Counted from the first letter of the stretch, positions 7,885 to 18,038 are shown. The stretch is 64,000 bases of DNA from Candidatus Dormiibacterota bacterium (GCA_955652705.1 CATPBK010000050.1:62001-126000); one strand, 5' to 3'. A program made the numbers and translations. Notes: generated from the letters alone by a model not told the origin.

Positions 7885-8031
7885 ATCGTGAGCGACACAT
7901 CTGTCCGGCCGCGAGCGCCCCTCTCTTCGATGGCCCGAAAGGGCGAACACGATTTCGACCACCATTAGGTGCCTTGAGGGTGAGATTGACTGCTTGCCGA
8001 GCTGAAGGCCTCGCAGAGCTGCAGGCACGGT

Positions 8032-11000
8032 TCAGGAGGTCGCTTGGACCAGGCTGCGAAGCTCGCGCAGCGCGACCGAGAGGGTCGCCAGATCGCAGCT
8101 TTCTGCTATGCGGATGTCCTCCACCACCTGCACGCAGCGCTGGAGCGGCCGTCCGGCGGCGGTGACCCAAGCCTCGATCTGCTCGTCCGCATCGGAAGCC
8201 TCACGACCGTCGCCGTACTGCAGGACCGATGCGGTGAGTGCGCTCTGTAGGCTGTGGAGGTCGTCGCGAAGCGCGGCCCGGGCCAGACTCGACCAGCGCT
8301 CGTCACGCGGCAGCTCGAGGATGCGGTCGCGGAGCCAGTGTAGGTGGAGGCGGGTGCCCAGCCCGAAATAGACCGCGGCCACCTTATACACGTCGCCGCT
8401 CTGCTCCGCCACCTGCGCCACATCCAGCGCAGCGAAGGCCGGGCCGAGACCTGCAATCTTGTCCGCCAGTTCGCGAGGCACCCCGGCCTCCTGCAGTTTC
8501 GAGGCAGCCCGCTCCAGCCCATCGCGGTCCACGCCCCGCAGGAGCCTCGGCAACTCGGCGGTGACGCGCTCAAGGCCAGGTCGGAAGAACGACACCACCT
8601 CGCCGATGTCGAGCGGTCGGCGGCGATGATGCAGCAGCCAGCGCGCAGATCGTTCGCCGAGTCGTGAGATGCCGGCCAGCAAGTCGAGCTGAATCTGCGC
8701 CGGCACACGGCTGTCCAGCTCCTCCACCTGCGCCCACAGCTCGCCCAGGCGGAAGGCCTCCCACGCGGCCCAGTGGGCAGCCGCGATCTCCGGCGCTGAG
8801 GCGCCCGTCTCGTCGCTCAGCCGCAGAACCAGTGTCGGATCGGCGCGGTTCAGCACGGCGTTGCTGACGCTGGTGGTGATGATCTCGCGGCGCAGCCGGT
8901 GCTCTGGCAGCCGATTCCGGAAGCGCTCAACCAGCGGGCTTGGAAAGTACGCCTCCAACTCGGCTTCCAGGTAGGGGTCGTCGGGAAGCGTAGAGGCCAG
9001 GATCTCGTCGTAGACAGCGATCTTGCCATAGGCAAGCAGCACCGCCAGCTCAGGCCGGGTCAGCCCCAAACGCTGGGCGCGCCGCTCCGCCAGGGCTTCG
9101 TCGTCCGGCAGGAACTCGACCGCGCGGTTTAGCCTGCCCTGCTGCTCCCAGACTCGGATCAGCCGGGCGTGGGTGTCCAGCATTGGCGCCGCCAGAGCTT
9201 GCATGGCGCTCAGCGTCTGGGTCTGTTTGTAGTTGTCGCGCAGCACATCGGTTGCGACTTCCTCAGTCATGTCCGCCAGGAGCTGGTTGCGTTCACTCTC
9301 GCTCAGCTCGCCCGCGGCAATCGCGCCGCTGAGAAGGATCTTGATGTTGACCTCGTGGTCGGATGTGTCGACTCCCGCGGAGTTGTCGATCGCGTCCGTG
9401 TTGAGCCTGCCTCCCCGAAGCGCGTACTCGACCCGGCCCCGCTGCGTGAACCCTAGGTTGCCCCCCTCCGCGACCACTTTGCACTGCAGTTCGCGACCGT
9501 TCACGCGCACCGCGTCGTTGGCCTTGTCGCCGACCTCGGCGTGATTCTCCGTACCGGCCTTCACATAGGTACCGATGCCACCGTTCCAGAGCAGGTCGAC
9601 CGGCGCCCTGAGCAGGGCGCTGACAAGCTCGTTGGGCGGCAGGTGCTCGGCCTCGATGGCGAGCGCCGTTCGCGCCTCAAGCGAGATTGGGATCGACTTG
9701 GCTGAGCGCTCGAAAACGCCACCACCTCTTGAGATCAGCTTCGGGTCGTAGTCCGACCAGGCTGAGCGCGGCAGATTGAATAGGCGCTCCCGCTCGCGGT
9801 AGCTCGGCTCGGGATCCGGGTCGGGGTCGAGGAAGATATGTTGATGGTTGAATGCGCCGATCAGCTTCAAGTGGCGGGAGCGGAGCAGCCCGTTGCCGAA
9901 AACGTCGCCAGCCATATCGCCGATGCCCATGACCGTGATCGAGGTTCGATCCACGTCGACCCCCATCTCCCGGAAATGCCGGCGGACCGACTCCCAGGCG
10001 CCCCGGGACGTGATCCCCATCCTCTTGTGGTCGTAGCCCGCGGAGCCTCCCGAGGCGAACGCGTCCCCCAGCCAGAAGCCGTACTCCTTCGCGAGGCTGT
10101 TGGCGATGTCGGAGAAGGTGGCCGTTCCCTTGTCGGCGGCGACCACCAGGTAGGGATCGTCTTCGTCGTACCGAACGACGTCCGGCGGCGGTAAGACATG
10201 GCCTGGCACCAGGTTGTCGGTGAGGTCGAGCATGCCGCGGATAAGCGTTCGGTAGCAGGCAATCACCTCGACCTGTTGCGCCTCACGGTCACCAGCCGGG
10301 GGCTGCTTGACGATGAAACCGCCCTTGGCGCCCACCGGCACGATCACCGTGTTCTTCACTGTCTGGGCCTTCATCAGGCCGAGGATCTCGGTGCGGAAGT
10401 CCTCCCGCCGGTCCGACCAGCGGATGCCGCCTCGCGCCACCCGATCAGCTCGAAGGTGGCAGCCCTCCATCCGCGGTGAGTAAACCCAGATCTCGAACAT
10501 CGGGCGAGGCAGCGGCAGGTCGGGCACCTGCACCGGGTCGAACTTGAACGAGACATAGGTCTTTGGTGCGCCGTTCCCCGGCTGGAAGTAATTGGTGCGC
10601 AGCGTCGCCCGCACCAGTGCCCAGAGTCCGCGCAGGATGCGATCCTCGTCCAGGCTTGGGATAGCGTCCAGGGCTGCTCCGATCTGCTCGTCAACTTCTG
10701 TTACCTGGCGCCGGTCACCAGGCGGGTCGAAGCGGACCGTGAACAGCTCGACCAGCAGGCGGGCCACGTCGGGGTGGGCCGCTAGCGCCGCCTCCATGTA
10801 CCCGGGGCTGAAGGCGCTGACGGTCTGACGCTGGTAGCGGCTCAGCGCACGCAGGATCACAACCTGGCGGCCCGTGAGCCGCGCCCGCAGCACGAGGCGG
10901 TTGAAGCCGTCGTCGTCGAGCTCGCCGCGCCAAACCTCAGCGAAAGCCTCCTCGAAGAGCTGACGGCCTAGCAGGTCATCGAGTTCTCCCGGCCGGCAGC

Positions 11001-12750
11001 TGAGGCCTAGGTCGTAGATCCAGGTCGGACGGTCCACAATCTCGATCCGGTACGGCCGCTCATCCACTACCCTTACCCCGAGGTTCTCAAGGGTGGGGAG
11101 GAACTGGGAGAGCGAGACCTCCTCCCCGGCGCGGAACACCTTGAGCCGCCAGCCGGCAGTCTCCGTCTTGCTCTGGGGGCGGTAGAAGCGCATAGCGAGG
11201 CCGCCCTCCGGCTCCAGCCTCTCGAGCTTCGCGATGTCATCCAGGGCGTCTTGAACCTCGAATTCGGCGCGATATGCGGCCGGAAAGGCCTGGTTGTAGC
11301 GCGCGAAGAGCGCCTCGTCGGCCAGTCCCTGCTGCAGGTCTTCGCCCCACGACCGGGTGGCCTCCGCCAGCAATGACTCGAGGTGCGCCAGCTCGTATCG
11401 GGGGGGCTGGCTTGGGTCGGTGTAAACCACGAAGTGGAGTCGGGCTAGTACCGACTCGGTGAGCCGTACGTCCCAATCGACGCCGGTACCACGCAGCTCG
11501 TTGAGCAGGATCTCCTGGACGCGCAGCCGGTTCTCGGTGTTGTAGTGCTCGCGCGGCAGGTAGACCAAGCAGGAGTTGTAGCGACCGAAAGTGTCGTGCC
11601 GGACGAAGAGGCGGAGTCGCTGGCGCTCGCCCAGATGGAGGATGCCGATCGCGATGTGGAAGAGCTCCTCCTCGCCGATTTGGAGCAACTCGTCGCGCGG
11701 GTAGGTCTGGAGGATGTCTATGAGCGCCTTGCGGCTGTGGCTGGCAGGCGGGAATCCCGCCCGCTCCAGCACCATGGCCACTTTTCGGCGTACGACCGGC
11801 GTCTGGTAGGGGTCGGCGTTGTAGGCGCTGGTGGTGTACAGGCCCAGGAAGCGCCACTCGCCGATGACCTGATCTTGAGCGTCGAAGCGCTTGACGCCGA
11901 TGTAGTCCATATATGAGGGGCGGTGGACCGGTGAGCGCGAATTCGCCTTGGTCAAGTTGAGCAGGCGAGGCGCACGGGCCAGGCGCCGGACCTCGGGCGG
12001 TAGCTGGCCGAAGCTATGCGACTCAGGCTCTACACCGTCCTCGCGGAGCAGACCCAAGCCGGAGCCCGGCACCGCGCGCAGCGTGTCCTCGCCGTTCTCG
12101 GTCAGCAGGTCGTACGCACGGTAGCCGAGGAACGTGAAGAAGCCTTGGTCCATCCACTCCAGAAGCGCCCGCGCTTCCCGCGCCTCGTGAGGGTCGACCG
12201 GCGGCGGGTTCACTTCCAGCTCGGCTGTAATCCGCTTCGCCTCGGCCCGCATCCTGGGCCAGTCTTCCACCACGTCGTGGACCTTCTGGAGCACGCGCCG
12301 GAGCGCTGCTTCTTGCGGCGGCCGGTCCACCTCCATGTGGATGAACGACTCAGGCCTGCCATCCTCGGAGTCAGCAGGCAACACCTCGACCAGCTCACCC
12401 TTGGGATCCCGCCGCATGCGGAAGACAGGGTGGACCGCGAACTGCAGGCGGACGCCCTGACGCGTGAGCTCGGCGATGACCGAGTCGACTAGGAAGGGCA
12501 TGTCGTCGGTGACGACGTCGACGGTGGCGCCGGCTATAAGAATTTGTATCTCACGCGGCACGCGCCGCCGTCCCAGCTCGAAGTCGGCTACGACTGCCTC
12601 GGCCAGCCGCTGCGGGCCCCGCTCGCGTAGGTCCTCGCGGGCAGCCCAGGCATAGAACTGACGCACGAAGGTCTCGGGCACCCGGGCCTGGGTGAGCTGC
12701 AGGACCTTTGCGACAATCTCCGACACCGCCGGATCCACACTCGTGGCCAT
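8032..12750 (-). CDS. NAD-specific glutamate dehydrogenase, large (180-kDa) type
   Basis: A 1572-residue protein oxidising glutamate to 2-oxoglutarate with NAD, a catabolic role. Length fits the 180-kDa class. The N-terminal 700 residues are regulatory (ACT-like and helical motifs). The catalytic core includes PVGAKGGFIVKQPP near residue 807 (catalytic Lys), a GSAGYDHKRMGITSRGAWE loop near 915, and the NAD-binding turn GIGDMAGDVFGNGLL near 945. The C-terminal 500 residues are helical. Start chosen at ATG 12750, which follows CAGGAGG at normal spacing; the frame is open for 87 nt further upstream. No partner gene is adjacent. Confidence 0.95.
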   Translation of the reverse strand: MATSVDPAVSEIVAKVLQLTQARVPETFVRQFYAWAAREDLRERGPQRLAEAVVADFELGRRRVPREIQILIAGATVDVVTDDMPFLVDSVIAELTRQGVRLQFAVHPVFRMRRDPKGELVEVLPADSEDGRPESFIHMEVDRPPQEAALRRVLQKVHDVVEDWPRMRAEAKRITAELEVNPPPVDPHEAREARALLEWMDQGFFTFLGYRAYDLLTENGEDTLRAVPGSGLGLLREDGVEPESHSFGQLPPEVRRLARAPRLLNLTKANSRSPVHRPSYMDYIGVKRFDAQDQVIGEWRFLGLYTTSAYNADPYQTPVVRRKVAMVLERAGFPPASHSRKALIDILQTYPRDELLQIGEEELFHIAIGILHLGERQRLRLFVRHDTFGRYNSCLVYLPREHYNTENRLRVQEILLNELRGTGVDWDVRLTESVLARLHFVVYTDPSQPPRYELAHLESLLAEATRSWGEDLQQGLADEALFARYNQAFPAAYRAEFEVQDALDDIAKLERLEPEGGLAMRFYRPQSKTETAGWRLKVFRAGEEVSLSQFLPTLENLGVRVVDERPYRIEIVDRPTWIYDLGLSCRPGELDDLLGRQLFEEAFAEVWRGELDDDGFNRLVLRARLTGRQVVILRALSRYQRQTVSAFSPGYMEAALAAHPDVARLLVELFTVRFDPPGDRRQVTEVDEQIGAALDAIPSLDEDRILRGLWALVRATLRTNYFQPGNGAPKTYVSFKFDPVQVPDLPLPRPMFEIWVYSPRMEGCHLRADRVARGGIRWSDRREDFRTEILGLMKAQTVKNTVIVPVGAKGGFIVKQPPAGDREAQQVEVIACYRTLIRGMLDLTDNLVPGHVLPPPDVVRYDEDDPYLVVAADKGTATFSDIANSLAKEYGFWLGDAFASGGSAGYDHKRMGITSRGAWESVRRHFREMGVDVDRTSITVMGIGDMAGDVFGNGLLRSRHLKLIGAFNHQHIFLDPDPDPEPSYRERERLFNLPRSAWSDYDPKLISRGGGVFERSAKSIPISLEARTALAIEAEHLPPNELVSALLRAPVDLLWNGGIGTYVKAGTENHAEVGDKANDAVRVNGRELQCKVVAEGGNLGFTQRGRVEYALRGGRLNTDAIDNSAGVDTSDHEVNIKILLSGAIAAGELSESERNQLLADMTEEVATDVLRDNYKQTQTLSAMQALAAPMLDTHARLIRVWEQQGRLNRAVEFLPDDEALAERRAQRLGLTRPELAVLLAYGKIAVYDEILASTLPDDPYLEAELEAYFPSPLVERFRNRLPEHRLRREIITTSVSNAVLNRADPTLVLRLSDETGASAPEIAAAHWAAWEAFRLGELWAQVEELDSRVPAQIQLDLLAGISRLGERSARWLLHHRRRPLDIGEVVSFFRPGLERVTAELPRLLRGVDRDGLERAASKLQEAGVPRELADKIAGLGPAFAALDVAQVAEQSGDVYKVAAVYFGLGTRLHLHWLRDRILELPRDERWSSLARAALRDDLHSLQSALTASVLQYGDGREASDADEQIEAWVTAAGRPLQRCVQVVEDIRIAESCDLATLSVALRELRSLVQATS

Positions 12751-13262
12751 CGCCGTCCTCCTGGGCCGATGTGGCATCCCTGCCGCCGGGCCTGGCTCTG
12801 CCGCCAGTACCGTAAGCCTTGGATTCACGAATTGCACGTCGGTTCGACGGCCCTCCGGGCCGAGCTACGCTTCTGACAGGCGTGGACGACGTTCGACCGC
12901 TGAGCACCGCCCAAGGCTAGGATCGGGCGACCTGGCGCACCTAACGTGGAGGCTCAAGAGGAGGCCGGCTGCTTGAGTCCGACATTAGGTAGACCTCCAA
13001 CAAGCTAATCAGTGTTGCCACGCGGGACGCCGCTTCGAACGCGATCATGAAGGCCACGCAACCCTTCCAGGCGAGGCCTTTCAACGCGACGCTTCCGGCG
13101 CCGCCAACCGCTGCACCCATGCTTCGGGCCAGGCTGCGGATAGGGCGCCAACCACTCGGACAATCGACAGCTGCCGGCGCTAGACCGTCCGATCCGCGGG
13201 TACCGCTGGGCAGACCGGGGCGGTCGGCTAAAGCGAAGCCACTTCCTTAGAGGGACGCATTA
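12751..13262. other. intergenic, no gene seen
   Basis: Between the divergent starts of the glutamate dehydrogenase and the SagB-like gene I see no convincing coding frame or RNA. It must hold both promoters. GAGGGAC at about 13250 is the ribosome site for the SagB-like gene. Confidence 0.4.
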
Positions 13263-14642
13263 ATGCAAGCCCACGTGAACGACCTCCGGCGATACCACGA
13301 GGCGACTAAGCACTCGTATGCCAGCGTCCGGTCCAGCCTGAACTACCTGGACTGGGCCAACAAGCCGCTGGCTTTCAAGGTCTTTACCGGGCTCGATGGC
13401 ATCCCGCCGCCCGACGACATCGGCCGCCTCTGCCTGCTCTCGAACGGGGTGCTCCGCTGGCGGCGTTACCCGGGTGGCGAGCTGTATGGTTTCCGCGCCG
13501 CGCCCTGTACGGGCGCTCTTTACCACGTCGAGCTCTACCTCGCGACCGCCCAGCGGCCGGACCTGCCTGCCGGCCTGTATCACTACGGAGCGCACGATCA
13601 CGCCCTGCGCCGATTGCGCGGGCACGACGTCCGAGGCGCATTGGCAGAGGCGGCTGGTGGGTTCGGGGCCATCGCACATGCCCCGGTCGTCTTCATCCTC
13701 ACCAGCACGTTCTGGCGGAACTCGTGGAAATATCGCGCTCGCGCATATCGCCACGCGTACTGGGATGCCGGCACCATCCTGGCGAACCTGCTTGTGGTCG
13801 CCGCGACCGTCCGGCTGACCACCGCGGTGGTCATGGGATTCGCCGATGGCGAGGTCAGCCGACTGCTCGGCGTGGATGGCGAGCGCGAGGCCGCGGTGGC
13901 GCTGGTGGCTGTCGGCGACAGCGCTTTGCCTCCGCTCCCTCCGAGCTCCCTGCCGCCGCTCGATCTGCCGACGATGCCCCTCTCGCTGCGCCAGGTTCGC
14001 TACCCCGAGATCGAGGAGGCGCACCGGGCGTCCTCTTTCGCGTCCGGCGCGGCAGCGGCCGCCTGGTCGCATGGCATCGACGGCGCCCATCCGGGACTGG
14101 CCGGCGCGCTCTTCATGTCGCCTGTTGACGAGGTCATTCGCGCCCGGCGCTCGACACGCAAGTTCGGACGCGGCTCAATCGGCCGCAAGCAGCTGGAGGC
14201 GATGCTCGCGGCCGCGGAACAGCCGGTCCCCGGCGACTCCTTCTCAACCCGCCTCGTGCAGCCCTTCTTGGTTGTGAACGCCGTCGCGGATTTGGAGCCG
14301 GGCGCCTACGGGCCGGGTCTGAGGCTGATCCGCGCCGGCGACTACCGCCGCGAGGCCGGCGCGCTCGCTCTGGACCAACCAATCGGCGGAGACGCTGCAG
14401 CTAACATCTACTTTCTGTCGGACCTCGACAGCGAGCTCGCACGGCTTGGCGACCGCGGATACCGGGTGGCGCAGATGGCAGGTGGTATAGCGGGCGGCCG
14501 CGTCGAGTTGACCGCAGTCGCCGAGGGCCTCGGCGCGACCGGCCTCACGTTCTTCGACGACGATGTGACCGGCTTCTTCGAGCCCGCTTCTGGCGGCCGC
14601 CAGGTGATGTATCTGGCGGCGGTCGGGCGGCCGCCGGCCTGA
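13263..14642 (+). CDS. SagB-type (ThcOx) double-domain nitroreductase
   Basis: A 459-residue FMN enzyme family that oxidises azolines to azoles in thiazole/oxazole peptides. N-terminal half: HEATKHSYASVR, LCLLSNGVLRWR, and a GALYHVELYL strand (FMN-binding nitroreductase fold). A spacer follows, then a second nitroreductase unit beginning VIRARRSTRKFGRGSI and ending FEPASGGRQVMYLAAVGRPP. No YcaO cyclodehydratase, precursor peptide or transporter is nearby, so a role in peptide maturation is not shown. Orphan SagB-like proteins are common and uncharacterised. Followed after 25 nt by the bactofilin-like gene, perhaps cotranscribed. Confidence 0.8.
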   Translation: MQAHVNDLRRYHEATKHSYASVRSSLNYLDWANKPLAFKVFTGLDGIPPPDDIGRLCLLSNGVLRWRRYPGGELYGFRAAPCTGALYHVELYLATAQRPDLPAGLYHYGAHDHALRRLRGHDVRGALAEAAGGFGAIAHAPVVFILTSTFWRNSWKYRARAYRHAYWDAGTILANLLVVAATVRLTTAVVMGFADGEVSRLLGVDGEREAAVALVAVGDSALPPLPPSSLPPLDLPTMPLSLRQVRYPEIEEAHRASSFASGAAAAAWSHGIDGAHPGLAGALFMSPVDEVIRARRSTRKFGRGSIGRKQLEAMLAAAEQPVPGDSFSTRLVQPFLVVNAVADLEPGAYGPGLRLIRAGDYRREAGALALDQPIGGDAAANIYFLSDLDSELARLGDRGYRVAQMAGGIAGGRVELTAVAEGLGATGLTFFDDDVTGFFEPASGGRQVMYLAAVGRPPA

Positions 14643-14667
14643 ACCAAACCAGGGGAGGCAACCCGTC

Positions 14668-14976
14668 GTGGCAGTAAAGGGTACCGCTGAGGGTGAGCTG
14701 CGGGCGACCGGACACATTCAGATCGAGCAGTCGGCGAAAGTCAATGCGAGCGTAGACGGCCGCGATGTTAGCGTCGGAGGCCACGTGAGTGGCAAGGTCA
14801 CTGCCCAGCGAAAGGCTGTTCCCAGCGAGCTCAGGAACCGTTATCGGCGACGTCAGGACGGCCCGGCTAGCAATCGAGGGCGGGGCGAATTGAACGGGAA
14901 CGTCTCCATGAACGCCGCGGGCGAGGCGGCCCAGCAGGAGGCTGCCCAGGAGGCGGGGCTAGTGGCCGAGCAGTAG
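14668..14976 (+). CDS. bactofilin-like protein with a frame-shifted middle
   Basis: Bactofilins are small beta-helical polymerising scaffold proteins. The start reads GELRATGHIQIEQSAKVNAS and VGGHVSGKVTAQ, regular beta-helix rungs; the end reads ELNGNVSMNAAGEAAQ, a rung and the usual loose tail. Between them the main frame gives a basic non-bactofilin stretch (about 14815-14885), while the +1 frame gives ERLFPASSGTVIGDVRTAR and LAIEGGA, a perfect continuation of the rungs. One extra base near 14812 and one missing base near 14886 explain this. The protein as read has about 102 residues. Start GTG 14668 after AGGGGAGG. Confidence 0.65.
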   Translation: MAVKGTAEGELRATGHIQIEQSAKVNASVDGRDVSVGGHVSGKVTAQRKAVPSELRNRYRRRQDGPASNRGRGELNGNVSMNAAGEAAQQEAAQEAGLVAEQ

Positions 14977-15151
14977 GAAGCTGCCCAGGGGGCGGAGCCA
15001 GAGCCGTGCCGCCCGGCATCGCTGAGACTGCCGCGTTCAGAAACTCTGGGGCGCGTTCGGCGCCGCTTGGCGGAAGCTTAACGAAAGGGAAATCGCGTTA
15101 GGGGTCGTCGGCCGGCGATGCAGCTCAGAACAAGAACAGGGACAAGGCTAC

Positions 15152-16642
15152 TTGGCGAAGACCCGGGAGAAGGTCGAGTCGAAGCTCGAGGACGAGCTGA
15201 TCGGGATCGCCGAGGGCCTGATCGTCAAGGGCAAGGAGCAGGGCTACCTCCTCTCCGACGACATCCTCGAGGCCTTCCCCGACATGGAGCCCGAGCCGGA
15301 GCAGGTGTTCCGGGTCTTCAGGGTCTTCGAGGAGTTGGGGATCGAGGTCACCCACGGTGACAAGGACTTGGAGGAAGTCGAGCAAACCGACGACGAGCTC
15401 CTGATCGACCTCGAGATGCAGGACTCGGTCTCCCTCGACGACCCGATTCGGATGTATCTAAAGGAGATCGGCGGGACCACCCTCCTTACCGCCGCCGACG
15501 AGGTCGAGCTCGCCAAGGCGATCGAGGCGGGCGGCGCGCACGAGGCGCTGAGCCTGCTGACAATCCCTGAGAAGGACGCCTTGCGCCAGCTCCGCCGGAT
15601 CAACGAGACATTCCCCGAGGCAATTGAGAAGCTGGCCCGGGTCAGTAACAGCGAGCGCAAGCAGCTGGGTCAGGCCCTGCTTGGCGACGACCTCCAGAAG
15701 CTAGGCGCCCTCAGGCGCGGAGCCGAGATCTACAGGGAGATGGGCGGGGAGGCCGACCCCCTCGGGCGGATCACCGACCGCAACGAAGGTCAGATCGCGC
15801 CCGGCATCAGCGACTCCCTCGCCGCCGAGCGGTTCCGCACCATGAGCGCCGCCGACATCGAACACTTCCGTACCTTCTGGCGCGCCAAAGAGAACGTGGT
15901 CGAGCGCTTCTACCGCTCGCACCAGGCGAAGCGGCGGCTAACCGAGGCCAACCTCCGCTTGGTCGTCTCCGTGGCCAAGAAGTACCACGGCCGCGGCATG
16001 TCTTTCCTCGACCTGATCCAGGAGGGCAACATGGGCCTGATCCGGGCGGTCGAGAAGTTCGACTACCACCGGGGGTTCAAGTTCTCCACCTACGCCACGT
16101 GGTGGATCAGGCAGGCTATCACCCGCGCTATCGCGGACCAGGCGCGGACGATCCGGATCCCGGTCCATATGGTGGAGATGATCAGCAAGCTGGTCCGGGC
16201 CTCTCGCCGCCTTCTTCAGGAGTTGGGCCGGGAGCCCACCCACGAAGAGATAGCCGAGGAGATGGGCATCACTCCCGAGCGGGCGCGGGAGATCATCAAG
16301 ATCGCCCAGTACCCCATCTCGCTCGAGACGCCGATCGGCGAGGAGGATGACTCTCGCCTCAGCGATTTCGTGGAGGACAAGGAGTCCGTATCACCCTCGG
16401 ACGCCGCCTCGCTGGCGATGCTCCGGTATGCAGTCGAGGACATCCTGGATACGCTCGCCCCGCGTGAGCGACGGGTGGTCCAGCTCCGTTTCGGGTTGAT
16501 CGACGGTCAGCTACGGACGCTGGAGGAGGTAGGCAAGCGGTTCGGCGTAACACGGGAGCGTGTCCGCCAGATCGAGGCTAAGGCGCTGCGCAAGCTGCGC
16601 AACGCTTCGCGCACCCAGAAGCTGAGGGACTACCTGGAGTAG
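15152..16642 (+). CDS. rpoD: primary RNA polymerase sigma-70 factor
   Basis: A 496-residue group-1 sigma factor. Residues 1-80 are a region 1.1-like acidic helix set ([16 protein letters not shown]). Region 1.2 begins [14 protein letters not shown] near 94. Regions 2.1-2.4 start at [14 protein letters not shown] near 265 and include [17 protein letters not shown]. Region 3 and then region 4.2 ([19 protein letters not shown]) close the protein at 462-482. Between 1.2 and 2.1 there is an insertion of about 110 residues, longer than in most high-GC Gram-positive sigma A proteins. Start TTG 15152 is the best available; no strong ribosome site is seen. Confidence 0.95.
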   Translation: MAKTREKVESKLEDELIGIAEGLIVKGKEQGYLLSDDILEAFPDMEPEPEQVFRVFRVFEELGIEVTHGDKDLEEVEQTDDELLIDLEMQDSVSLDDPIRMYLKEIGGTTLLTAADEVELAKAIEAGGAHEALSLLTIPEKDALRQLRRINETFPEAIEKLARVSNSERKQLGQALLGDDLQKLGALRRGAEIYREMGGEADPLGRITDRNEGQIAPGISDSLAAERFRTMSAADIEHFRTFWRAKENVVERFYRSHQAKRRLTEANLRLVVSVAKKYHGRGMSFLDLIQEGNMGLIRAVEKFDYHRGFKFSTYATWWIRQAITRAIADQARTIRIPVHMVEMISKLVRASRRLLQELGREPTHEEIAEEMGITPERAREIIKIAQYPISLETPIGEEDDSRLSDFVEDKESVSPSDAASLAMLRYAVEDILDTLAPRERRVVQLRFGLIDGQLRTLEEVGKRFGVTRERVRQIEAKALRKLRNASRTQKLRDYLE

Positions 16643-16697
16643 AGCAGGCTGTTGCGGGAGGATCTATTACTTGGCTTTCCAGAGCGGCTGCCGGGCA

Positions 16698-17219
16698 TTA
16701 ATGCTGGCCAGGTAATCCGCTGCTTCGCGGGTCAGCGTAGGCCAGCAATTCCGCTGCGCCGGGTCCGAGCTGTTTCCAAGGGGCCGAAGTCGCGAGCGTC
16801 ACAAGCGCCCCAGTGGGAAATCTCAATCGCAGCATGTCGCGCGAGCGCGAACGCTTGACCAGACTGCAGGCGAGATCTTGCAGGCTTGGGTTGTGCCCGA
16901 TCAGCATGACTGACGGCACCGCGTCCGGGAGGAGGCGCAGGCGGTCTAGCAAATCGTCCGCCGACGCGGCGTAGATTCGATCCTCGATATGAACCTCCGG
17001 CGCGCCGAGGGAAGGCGCGATCAGCTCAAGCGTCTGCCGAGCGCGCTTGGCTGGGGAGCAGAGAACGACCGCTGGCGCGACTCCCTTCCGCTGAACGTGC
17101 TCGGCCATGGTCCGGGCGGCGCGCAGGCCGCGCGGAGCCAACGGCCGTTCGCGGTCCTCTTGGTCGGGATCGGCCCAGCTCGATTTAGCGTGGCGGAGCA
17201 GGTAGATGAGGCGGCTCAG
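16698..17219 (-). CDS. sixA: SixA-type histidine phosphatase, CTG start
   Basis: 173 residues. The N-terminus LIYLLRHAKSSW carries the RHG/RHA motif with the phosphorylated His; the second His is in VMLIGHNPSLQDL, and the basic SPAKRARQT motif lies between. SixA proteins remove phosphate from phosphohistidine in phosphotransfer proteins. The natural start is CTG at 17219 (giving MSRLIYLLRHA), overlapping the stop of the FmdB-like gene as CTGAGC. The frame has no ATG or GTG at this place; an upstream read-through would pass through the FmdB gene. It is cotranscribed with that gene. Confidence 0.85.
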   Translation of the reverse strand: MSRLIYLLRHAKSSWADPDQEDRERPLAPRGLRAARTMAEHVQRKGVAPAVVLCSPAKRARQTLELIAPSLGAPEVHIEDRIYAASADDLLDRLRLLPDAVPSVMLIGHNPSLQDLACSLVKRSRSRDMLRLRFPTGALVTLATSAPWKQLGPGAAELLAYADPRSSGLPGQH

Positions 17220-17389
17220 TACTTGCTTGGGGCCTTGCAGCTGAAGTTTGAGACGAGCTGCTGAACCCGGGACTTGCCGCACTTGGGGCACGCCGGCGGC
17301 CGCTTCTTCAGGCGGTCGTGTTCGCTGATCGCAACGCTGACCTCAAAGTGCTCGCCGCAGGCCTGGCACTCGAACTCGTAGACAGCCAT
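17216..17389 (-). CDS. FmdB-family zinc ribbon protein
   Basis: 57 residues, ATG 17389. MAVYEFECQACGEHFEV begins the family, and CPKCG follows; together the two CxxC pairs form the putative regulatory FmdB zinc ribbon. A C-terminal SNFSCKAPSKY replaces the more usual Ser-rich tail. Function is not established for the family. Its stop codon overlaps the CTG start of sixA. Confidence 0.88.
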   Translation of the reverse strand: MAVYEFECQACGEHFEVSVAISEHDRLKKRPPACPKCGKSRVQQLVSNFSCKAPSKY

Positions 17390-17714
17390 GGCTTCCAACC
17401 TCCGACATCAGCTCACCACCGGAAACGCCTGCCGTCAAGCCAACCGCGGCGAAGGGCTTAAAGGCCGGCGACGCAATCCCCTGGAGTCTGACGGAAACGC
17501 CCACGGCTGCCGGCGCACGGTCCGGCGAACACGGGAATTCGAACTGGCAGATTGCGAGGCGATGCTGCTCAATCCCGCTGCGCTGTCGCCAGCGGCTGGC
17601 CAAGTCGCGATAGCGGCATCATCGGGCCGGTTGGAGTTGGTTCGCTTTTACGTGCTTAAGCCAGCCAGCCTAAATCCAGCTGCGGGTTTGAGCATGTGGT
17701 CGAGGACTCTTGGG
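17390..17714. other. intergenic, no gene seen
   Basis: 325 nt between the start of the FmdB-like gene and the end of the SpoVS-like gene. I see no coding frame with family resemblance and no clear terminator. Confidence 0.35.
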
Positions 17715-18038
17715 TCAGCGCAGCTCCACCAAAAGTCTGATCCCGGTCCTTTCCTGCCCCTCGAGCGACAAGTCGATGAAGGACGGGATGCACACTAGAT
17801 CGAGGCCCTCGGGCGCGACGTAACCGCGCGAGATAGCGATCGCCTTGATGCCCTGGTTGACAGCGCCAGCCCCAATCGCATGAAGCTCGACGCGGCTCTG
17901 ACTCCGGATCACTGCGGCGATGGCACCGGCCAGCAAGACCGGCTTGGAGGTGGCAGCAACTTTGAGTGCTTCATTAGGCACCCTGCCCTCGCCCGTCATT
18001 GTTAGAAAATCCTCGTCGATTAGTTTTCGGTCGCGCAT
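17715..18038 (-). CDS. spoVS: SpoVS-domain protein
   Basis: 107 residues. ALKVAATSKPVLLAGAIAAV, AIGAGAVNQGIKAIAISRGY and LVCIPSFIDLSLEGQERTGI are the full SpoVS (Alba-like) domain, nucleic-acid-binding in fold and required for stage V sporulation in Bacillus, though common in non-sporulating bacteria. The domain is complete; an extra 22-residue front precedes it. ATG 18038 is used, but ATG 17999 would give a more typical length of about 94. Stands alone. Confidence 0.85.
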   Translation of the reverse strand: MRDRKLIDEDFLTMTGEGRVPNEALKVAATSKPVLLAGAIAAVIRSQSRVELHAIGAGAVNQGIKAIAISRGYVAPEGLDLVCIPSFIDLSLEGQERTGIRLLVELR

